Part shown: positions 4,930 to 9,552 of the stretch, in pieces | Position numbering within the stretch: the first letter of the stretch is position 1 | How the letters are laid out: every line of letters starts with the position of its first letter | Assembly: GCA_030632725.1 (NCBI GenBank) | Contig: DAOVUF010000186.1 | Location: forward strand, 1 to 9,552 | Direction of reading: 5' to 3' | DNA from: QNES01 sp023143415 | GTDB lineage: Bacteria > Pseudomonadota > Gammaproteobacteria > Beggiatoales > Beggiatoaceae | DNA length: 9,552 nt | Translations under genes and position numbers: made by a program | Notes under the pieces: model-generated | Database searches by the model: none | What the model saw: only the letters and a program-made list of their open reading frames with translations | What the model was told of the DNA's origin: nothing

Positions 4930-4939
4930 TGTAGAAAAA

Positions 4940-5782
4940 TTAGTTAATATATGTTCCTAATCGTTGCCAACTAATACCACCATTAGCCCAATCCCAGTTC
5001 ATCCAAATAAAAAAAGCCCGTCCTATCAAATTTTCCTCTGGCACAGTACCCCAGAAACGGCTATCTTTACTATTATCACGATTATCCCCTAGAACAAAAT
5101 ACTCATTCTCTGGAATAACCCACTTTTTAACAGGTAGATATCGTATTCTATCAGGATGAACTAAAATGGCATGATCGACAACATCAGAAAGATGCTCCAC
5201 GCGCAGTTCCCTTCCCGTCATATCACTACCCGCACCTATACCGACATACCTCTGCTCATCCACCGTTTGTGCAATAGGTTCATTATTGATATACAACATC
5301 TTACGCTTATGGTTATATTCTACTAAATCACCTGGCAAGCCGACTACCCGTTTAATAAACGGAATACTCGGATCTTCTGGATAACGAAAAACGACTACAT
5401 CACCTCGTTTTGGTTTTCCAATATCAATCACTTTAGTATTAAGCGCAGGTAAGCGGATTCCATAATTAAATTTATTGACTAAGATAAAATCTCCAATCAA
5501 TAAAGTTGGCATCATAGAACCAGACGGGATACGAAATGGTTCAACTAAGAATGAGCGCAATAATAAAACAATAAAAAAAACAGGAAACAAAGAACGCCCT
5601 AAATCAACTAGAACAGGTGTATAATTAGCTTCCAAACGTTCTGTTTCACTGGGTGGTATTGATAAATCAGCTCGTTCCAATGCACGTTGCCGACGTGGAG
5701 CAAATACCATTTTATCATAAACCCAAAGTAATCCAGAAACAATTGTTAATATGACTAAAATTGTTGCAAGGTCCCAATTCAT
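4940..5782 (-). CDS. lepB: Signal peptidase I
   Basis: The 280-residue product has two N-terminal membrane segments (about 5-22 and 64-79, FPVFFIVLLLRSFL). The catalytic serine S89 is in IPSGSMMPTLLIGD and the general-base lysine K144 is in FIKRVVGLPGD. The late conserved box GDNRDNSKDSRFWG is present. It removes signal peptides from exported preproteins, which here would include MucD, with its active site on the periplasmic face. ATG 5782 lies 12 nt after the lepA stop with GGA about 9 nt upstream, so lepA-lepB form a standard operon. The arrangement and length match gammaproteobacterial LepB; I see nothing missing. Confidence 0.98.
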   Translation of the reverse strand: MNWDLATILVILTIVSGLLWVYDKMVFAPRRQRALERADLSIPPSETERLEANYTPVLVDLGRSLFPVFFIVLLLRSFLVEPFRIPSGSMMPTLLIGDFILVNKFNYGIRLPALNTKVIDIGKPKRGDVVVFRYPEDPSIPFIKRVVGLPGDLVEYNHKRKMLYINNEPIAQTVDEQRYVGIGAGSDMTGRELRVEHLSDVVDHAILVHPDRIRYLPVKKWVIPENEYFVLGDNRDNSKDSRFWGTVPEENLIGRAFFIWMNWDWANGGISWQRLGTYIN

Positions 5783-5794
5783 TTTTTTTTCCGT

Positions 5795-7588
5795 TTATTT
5801 TTTTCCAATTCCTAATACCGCTAAAAACGCATCTTGGGGGATAACAACTGAACCCACTTTTTTCATCCGCTTTTTGCCCTCTTTTTGTTTTTCAAGGAGT
5901 TTTCTTTTGCGACTCACATCTCCACCATAACATTTAGCCGTCACATTTTTGCGAAATGCTTTAACAGTTTGACGCGCAATAATATGTCTTTCAATAGCCG
6001 ATTGTATCGCAACATCAAACATCTGTCTCGGTATAACCTCTTTCATTCTTTTGACAAGTTGTTGACCTTGTAATAAACTTTTATCTTTATGTACGATGAT
6101 GGAAAGTGCGTCAACACGATCACCATTGATGAGAACATCTAATTTAACCAAGTTAGCTGCTTGAAAACGCAAAAAGCTATAATCTAAGGAGGCATAACCC
6201 CGTGAAACAGATTTAAGTCGATCAAAAAAATCCAATACCATCTCACTCAATGGTAATTCATAAGTCAATGAAACTTGTGAAGCCAGATAATGCAACTTCT
6301 TCTGAATACCCCGTTTTTCAATACAAAGCGTGATCACATTGCCCAAATAATCTTGGGGCAATAACATATTAGCCTCCACAATCGGTTCGCGCATTTCCGC
6401 AATCTGACTGGTTGGTGGCAGTAGCGCAGGATTATCCACCATCAAGACTTCACCAGAAGTAGTCAGAATCTCATAAATCACAGTGGGAGCAGTCGTAATC
6501 AGATCTAATTTATATTCACGCTCCAAACGTTCTTGTACAATTTCCTTATGCAACATACCCAAAAAACCGCAGCGAAAACCAAAACCCAACGCTTGCGATG
6601 TTTCAGGTTCATAATGCAAAGCCGCATCATTAAGGCGCAATTTAGCTAATGCTTCACGGAGTGCCTCATAATCATTTCCTTCTACTGGAAACAAACCGGC
6701 AAAAACACGCGGTTTGATGGCTTTAAAACCAGGTAGGGGCACATCAATTGGTGCATACGCACCTGTTAATGTGTCGCCGACAGGCGCACCATCAATCTCT
6801 TTAATATTGGCGACGACAAATCCTACTTCACCCGCTTCCAAGACATCACGATCTTGTGGTTTAGGGGTAAAAATACCCACTTTTTCCACTTGAACCTGCC
6901 GCCCTGTTGACATCACAAGAAGTTTTTGTTTTTTAGACAAACTACCTTGTACCACTCTAACCAAAGAAACGACACCAAGATAATTATCAAACCAAGAATC
7001 AATGATGAGGGCAGTTAAACGATCATCTGATTGAACTTTGGGTGCTGGAATACGTTGTATTAAAGACTCAAGTAACTCCTCAACCCCCAAACCCGTTTTT
7101 GCACTGACACAGAGGGCACCTTCGGCTTCAATCCCAATAATTTCTTCGATTTGTTGGATGACACGTTGCGGTTCGGCAGCCTGTAAATCAATTTTATTGA
7201 GTACAGGCATCACCTCTAATCCTTGCTCAATGGCAGTATAACAATTAGCAACACTTTGAGCCTCCACACCTTGAGCCGCATCAACGACTAACAACGCGCC
7301 TTCACAAGCCGCCAGTGAACGTGAAACCTCGTAAGAAAAATCAACATGACCAGGTGTATCAATGAAATTGAGTTGATAATTTTGCCCATCCTTTGCTTTA
7401 TAATTCAAAGTCACACATTGAGCTTTAATCGTAATGCCACGCTCTCGCTCCAAGTCCATTGAATCTAAGACTTGTTGAGACATTTCTCTATCTGTCAATC
7501 CCCCACAAATTTGGATAAATCGATCTGCAAGAGTAGATTTGCCATGATCAATATGGGCGATAATAGAAAAATTGCGGATATTTTTCAT
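5795..7588 (-). CDS. lepA: Elongation factor 4 (LepA)
   Basis: The 597-residue product is the expected family length. The N-terminal GTPase domain shows AHIDHGKS (11-18), the switch I region with ERERGITI, DTPGH (77-81) and NKID (131-134). EF-G-like domains follow, and the LepA-specific C-terminus (about 485-597) includes AFRKNVTAKCYGGDVSRKRKLLEKQKEGKKRMK. LepA is a membrane- and ribosome-associated translational GTPase linked to 30S biogenesis and initiation, and to back-translocation in vitro. The start ATG 7588 follows the usual MKNIRNFSIIAH N-terminus; its ribosome site (AAGATAAC) is weak. About 92 nt separate it from the glutaredoxin gene upstream, mostly a family A hairpin and a direct repeat. 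It is followed at 12 nt by lepB. Confidence 0.98.
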   Translation of the reverse strand: MKNIRNFSIIAHIDHGKSTLADRFIQICGGLTDREMSQQVLDSMDLERERGITIKAQCVTLNYKAKDGQNYQLNFIDTPGHVDFSYEVSRSLAACEGALLVVDAAQGVEAQSVANCYTAIEQGLEVMPVLNKIDLQAAEPQRVIQQIEEIIGIEAEGALCVSAKTGLGVEELLESLIQRIPAPKVQSDDRLTALIIDSWFDNYLGVVSLVRVVQGSLSKKQKLLVMSTGRQVQVEKVGIFTPKPQDRDVLEAGEVGFVVANIKEIDGAPVGDTLTGAYAPIDVPLPGFKAIKPRVFAGLFPVEGNDYEALREALAKLRLNDAALHYEPETSQALGFGFRCGFLGMLHKEIVQERLEREYKLDLITTAPTVIYEILTTSGEVLMVDNPALLPPTSQIAEMREPIVEANMLLPQDYLGNVITLCIEKRGIQKKLHYLASQVSLTYELPLSEMVLDFFDRLKSVSRGYASLDYSFLRFQAANLVKLDVLINGDRVDALSIIVHKDKSLLQGQQLVKRMKEVIPRQMFDVAIQSAIERHIIARQTVKAFRKNVTAKCYGGDVSRKRKLLEKQKEGKKRMKKVGSVVIPQDAFLAVLGIGKK

Positions 7589-7611
7589 GTCGTTATCTTA
7601 TTAATGGTTTC

Positions 7612-7653
7612 AAGGCTAAAGTTTTTTCTTTAAAAAAAACTTTAGCCTCGAAT
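7612..7653. repeat. Palindromic repeat, family A (A4)
   Basis: GGCTAAAGTTTTTT (7614-7627) and AAAAAACTTTAGCC (7634-7647) form a perfect 14-bp stem around 6 nt, followed by the family end TCGAAT. The opposite end is AAGG instead of GAGG, as in A1. It lies between the glutaredoxin gene and lepA. Neither strand has a T-run after the stem, so it does not look like an ordinary terminator. Confidence 0.8.
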
Positions 7654-7682
7654 TATGAATGGTGAATTATGAATGGTGAATT
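7650..7682. repeat. 14-nt direct repeat GAATTATGAATGGT (two and a third copies)
   Basis: GAATTATGAATGGT occurs at 7650-7663 and 7664-7677, then GAATT at 7678-7682. The last partial copy supplies the stop codon of the glutaredoxin gene (TAA on the minus strand at 7683-7681). The first copy begins inside the end of the A4 palindrome. Confidence 0.85.
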
Positions 7683-7929
7683 AGCAAGTCTTAAAATATT
7701 CTAAAACCAAATCTTCATTCAATTGATAATGACAAATTTCCCGATCCCCCGCCGCTAAAACAGGGATTCGTTCACCATAGCGCAATTTGAAATAACTATC
7801 AGCATCAATATCCACGACATTTAAGGAAAATCCATACTGCTGTTGAAACAAAACTAATTGCTGTTTCATTTCGTCACAAAGAGGACACCCTACTCGCGTG
7901 TAAAGTGTCAAGATTGACTTTTCTGTCAT
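7681..7929 (-). CDS. Glutaredoxin-like thiol protein (DUF836 family)
   Basis: The 82-residue product has one thioredoxin-fold domain: LTLYTRVGCPLCDEMKQQL with the redox CxxC at C15/C18, the strand NVVDIDAD, and the cis-proline region RIPVLAAGDRE. The spacing matches the DUF836 glutaredoxin-like family, often found beside mucD or lepA in gammaproteobacteria. It is presumably a cytoplasmic disulfide or glutathione-linked reductase; its substrate is unknown. ATG 7929 overlaps the mucD stop (ATGA), implying translational coupling. The C-terminus (EDLVLEYFKTC) ends in an extra cysteine just before the stop, where a 14-nt repeat forms the stop codon, so the last residues may have been altered by the repeat. 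Confidence 0.9.
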   Translation of the reverse strand: MTEKSILTLYTRVGCPLCDEMKQQLVLFQQQYGFSLNVVDIDADSYFKLRYGERIPVLAAGDREICHYQLNEDLVLEYFKTC

Positions 7930-9347
7930 TTTTTTGGAACCTTTAGTGCCAAAAAGCGGGGCGAACCACGCCGATGTACCAATATAGGCACTGTTACTCC
8001 GCTCAGTCTATTTAATATCTCTGTAAAATGGGAAACATTTTTGATATTGATATTATCCATCATCATAATAACATCACTCTTACTGATACCTGCATTGCGT
8101 GCGGGTCCTTCATCCACATTCTGCACCAATACACCGCCTTCGTTAATATCAAAGCTTTCCCGTTTTTCATCAGTTAAATCAATAATTGACAAAGCAAGAC
8201 GACTGCTGCTTGCAGATTTCCCCCCTCGACGAATAGTAGCTAATTGAATGTCGTCATCCGACGGTAATTCATCAATGCTAACAGATATAGTTACTTTTTC
8301 ACCTTGACGTATAACAGTCGTCTCGACGCTTGAACCAACCTGAGTTCGACCAACAATAGAGGGTAAATCAGCTGAACGTTCTATATTTTTGCCATCAAAG
8401 TTGATGATAATATCACCCACTTTGAATTTAGCCTTAGCAGCAGGGCTTTCGGGTAACACTTTAGCGATGAGGGCACCTTGAGGTATTTTCATTTCAAAGG
8501 ATTGAGCCAATTCATGAGTGACATCTTGAATCAATACACCCAACCAACCGCGTGATACCTTACCTGTTGTCTTTAACTGTTCAACCACATTCTTCATCAC
8601 ATCAACAGGAATGGCAAACGATAAGCCCATAAATCCACCAGTGCGACTATAGATTTGTGAGTTAACCCCAACCACTTCGCCTTCTAAATTAAATAAAGGA
8701 CCGCCGGAGTTACCAGGATTAATAGCCACATCAGTTTGAATAAAAGGGACATAAGTGTCACTCGGAAGGCTTCGGCCTTTAGCACTTACTATACCAGCAG
8801 TTACAGAATGTTCAAACCCAAATGGTGATCCGATAGCTAATACCCATTCACCCACTTTCAAGCTCCCTGATGAACCAAGTTTAACCGTCGGCAAATTGGT
8901 TGCGTCCACTTTTAGCAAGGCAATATCACTGCGTTTATCAGTACCAATCAATTCAGCAATAAATTCGCGGCGATCAGTTAAACGCACAATGATCTCACCC
9001 GCTTCATCAATCACATGATTATTGCTGACCACATAACCATCATTAGATATAATAAAACCAGAACCCAATGAGGTGGATGGACGTTCTTCCTCAAACAACT
9101 CATTGCCATCTTCAAAAAAATGACGGAAAAAATCGTGAAAAGGATTGTCTTCAAATGATTTGGGAATGGAACGGTAAATGTCTTTTTTCTCGACTTTTTT
9201 CGCAGTGGTACTAATATTGACAACTGCGGGACCACATTCTTCTACCATCAGGGTAAAATCAGGCAACTGTTGCGCTGAAAGTGGGGCAGATAATAATCCT
9301 GCCATCAACAAAAAGAAATTAAAACTCGTTGATAAATTGTGTTTCAC
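7926..9347 (-). CDS. mucD: Periplasmic serine protease/chaperone MucD (DegP/DegQ, HtrA family)
   Basis: The product is about 473 residues. It has an N-terminal signal peptide (FNFFLLMAGLLSAPLSA, cleavage near residue 25). The trypsin-like domain has the triad H111 (NNHVID), D141 (RSDIALLK) and S214 (NPGNSGGPL). Two PDZ domains follow: the first from about SRGWLGVLIQDV, the second around LALSIIDLTDEKR to the C-terminus. HtrA proteases degrade or refold damaged periplasmic proteins. MucD restrains the AlgU/RpoE envelope-stress response in pseudomonads and commonly lies upstream of lepA. An upstream GTG at 9353 is also in frame, but GGAG overlaps it. GTG 9347 has GGAG 5 nt before it and gives a neat MKHNLS N-terminus, so I prefer it. 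The stop overlaps the glutaredoxin gene. mucB/rseB is not seen in the 200 nt upstream. Confidence 0.96.
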   Translation of the reverse strand: MKHNLSTSFNFFLLMAGLLSAPLSAQQLPDFTLMVEECGPAVVNISTTAKKVEKKDIYRSIPKSFEDNPFHDFFRHFFEDGNELFEEERPSTSLGSGFIISNDGYVVSNNHVIDEAGEIIVRLTDRREFIAELIGTDKRSDIALLKVDATNLPTVKLGSSGSLKVGEWVLAIGSPFGFEHSVTAGIVSAKGRSLPSDTYVPFIQTDVAINPGNSGGPLFNLEGEVVGVNSQIYSRTGGFMGLSFAIPVDVMKNVVEQLKTTGKVSRGWLGVLIQDVTHELAQSFEMKIPQGALIAKVLPESPAAKAKFKVGDIIINFDGKNIERSADLPSIVGRTQVGSSVETTVIRQGEKVTISVSIDELPSDDDIQLATIRRGGKSASSSRLALSIIDLTDEKRESFDINEGGVLVQNVDEGPARNAGISKSDVIMMMDNINIKNVSHFTEILNRLSGVTVPILVHRRGSPRFLALKVPKK

Positions 9348-9353
9348 GGTCAC

Positions 9354-9552
9354 TCCAATAATATTGATAAAAACAATTATTCTAACATATTCATTTGAGG
9401 TAACTACTCACCTAGGACTTACGCATTGACAAACGCAATAAAATATGTTCTCTATACAAATCAGAGACTTATAAAAATTGATGACGGAATTCAATTGGTA
9501 AAAAGAGTCAAAAATGACTTGGGTGAAATTTTGTAACACATTGTATTTAAAG
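9354..9552. other. Upstream region of mucD, no gene seen
   Basis: No supported ORF on either strand. It holds the candidate mucD promoter and, at 9506-9519, a 5-bp AGTCA/TGACT stem followed on the minus strand by CTTTTT, which could be a very weak terminator of a gene beyond the right edge. The usual upstream partners (algU, mucA, mucB) are not visible. Confidence 0.6.
9379..9387 (-). promoter_or_regulatory. Candidate extended -10 promoter for mucD
   Basis: On the minus strand TGTTAGAAT fits an extended -10 (TGnTATAAT-like). It lies about 32 nt before GTG 9347, which would give a short leader. No good -35 lies at 16-18 nt. I do not see a sigma-E-type GAACTT/TCTGA pair. In this AT-rich gap such a match could be chance. 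Confidence 0.35.

Larger units (their letters stand above)
4456..4939. other. 484-bp gene-free repeat block between lepB and DUF4845-rnc-era
   Basis: No supported gene. From high to low coordinate it contains the MITE-like copy 2, the right arm of a 266-bp inverted-repeat element, a 57-bp tandem duplication, two covarying hairpins, the left arm, and a family A remnant. The short ORFs on both strands here are only translations of the repeats. Some TAGCCTCC..TCTAAT-like sequence lies before the DUF4845 start, but I cannot single out a promoter. Confidence 0.75.

Noticed and set aside
9400..9440. CCTAGGACTTACGCATTGACA as the end of an insertion sequence
   Set aside because: It feels familiar from IS ends, but no partner inverted repeat or transposase is visible in the remaining sequence.
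9506..9525. AGTCA/TGACT stem followed on the minus strand by CTTTTT, as a terminator for a gene beyond the right edge
   Set aside because: The stem is only 5 bp with an A/T loop and no gene end is visible, so I did not list it as a terminator.

Overview
The window is a stretch of AT-rich bacterial chromosome in which every convincing gene lies on the minus strand, so transcription runs from high to low coordinates. The core order (periplasmic protease mucD/degQ, a DUF836 glutaredoxin-like protein, lepA, lepB, a DUF4845 protein, rnc, era) is the classic gammaproteobacterial mucD-lepA-lepB-rnc-era cluster. The many short palindromic repeats between and inside genes, and the kinesin-light-chain-type TPR gene with an effector-associated domain, fit large sulfur bacteria of the Beggiatoa/Thioploca/Thiomargarita group. 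That placement is inferred from style and was not tested by a search.

Layout, in transcription order. 9354-9552: promoter region with no gene. 7926-9347: mucD. 7681-7929: glutaredoxin-like gene, overlapping mucD by ATGA. A 43-nt-type hairpin and a 14-nt direct repeat follow. 5795-7588: lepA. 4940-5782: lepB, 12 nt after lepA. 4456-4939: a 484-bp gene-free block built almost wholly of nested repeats. 4066-4455: DUF4845 protein. 3395-4069: rnc, with a TTG start overlapping the previous stop. 2509-3405: era. The usual recO does not follow. Instead, after a repeat-bearing gap, come a stand-alone response-regulator receiver (1862-2299) and a PIN-type nuclease gene (start 1865) coupled by ATGA. 929-1348: a second repeat-rich gap. 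1-928: an effector-associated-domain ORF running by ATGA overlap into a membrane-anchored TPR protein that leaves the window.

The conserved genes cover envelope proteolysis (MucD), translation and ribosome assembly (LepA, Era), RNA processing (RNase III) and protein export (LepB). The left third is accessory: a signalling receiver with a nuclease, and an EAD-TPR protein of the type linked to bacterial conflict and signalling systems.

Three observations stand out. (1) A perfect 43-nt palindrome (1443-1485) sits inside the PIN gene. Removing exactly those 43 nt restores an open frame that carries the missing C-terminal strand with the fourth PIN aspartate (VTSD) and ends at 1349. (2) The same palindrome family occurs at several other sites in the window, and its stem sequences change in a paired, covarying way. 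(3) The EAD domain is split across two frames at the ATGA overlap, in a way that a single missing G would explain.
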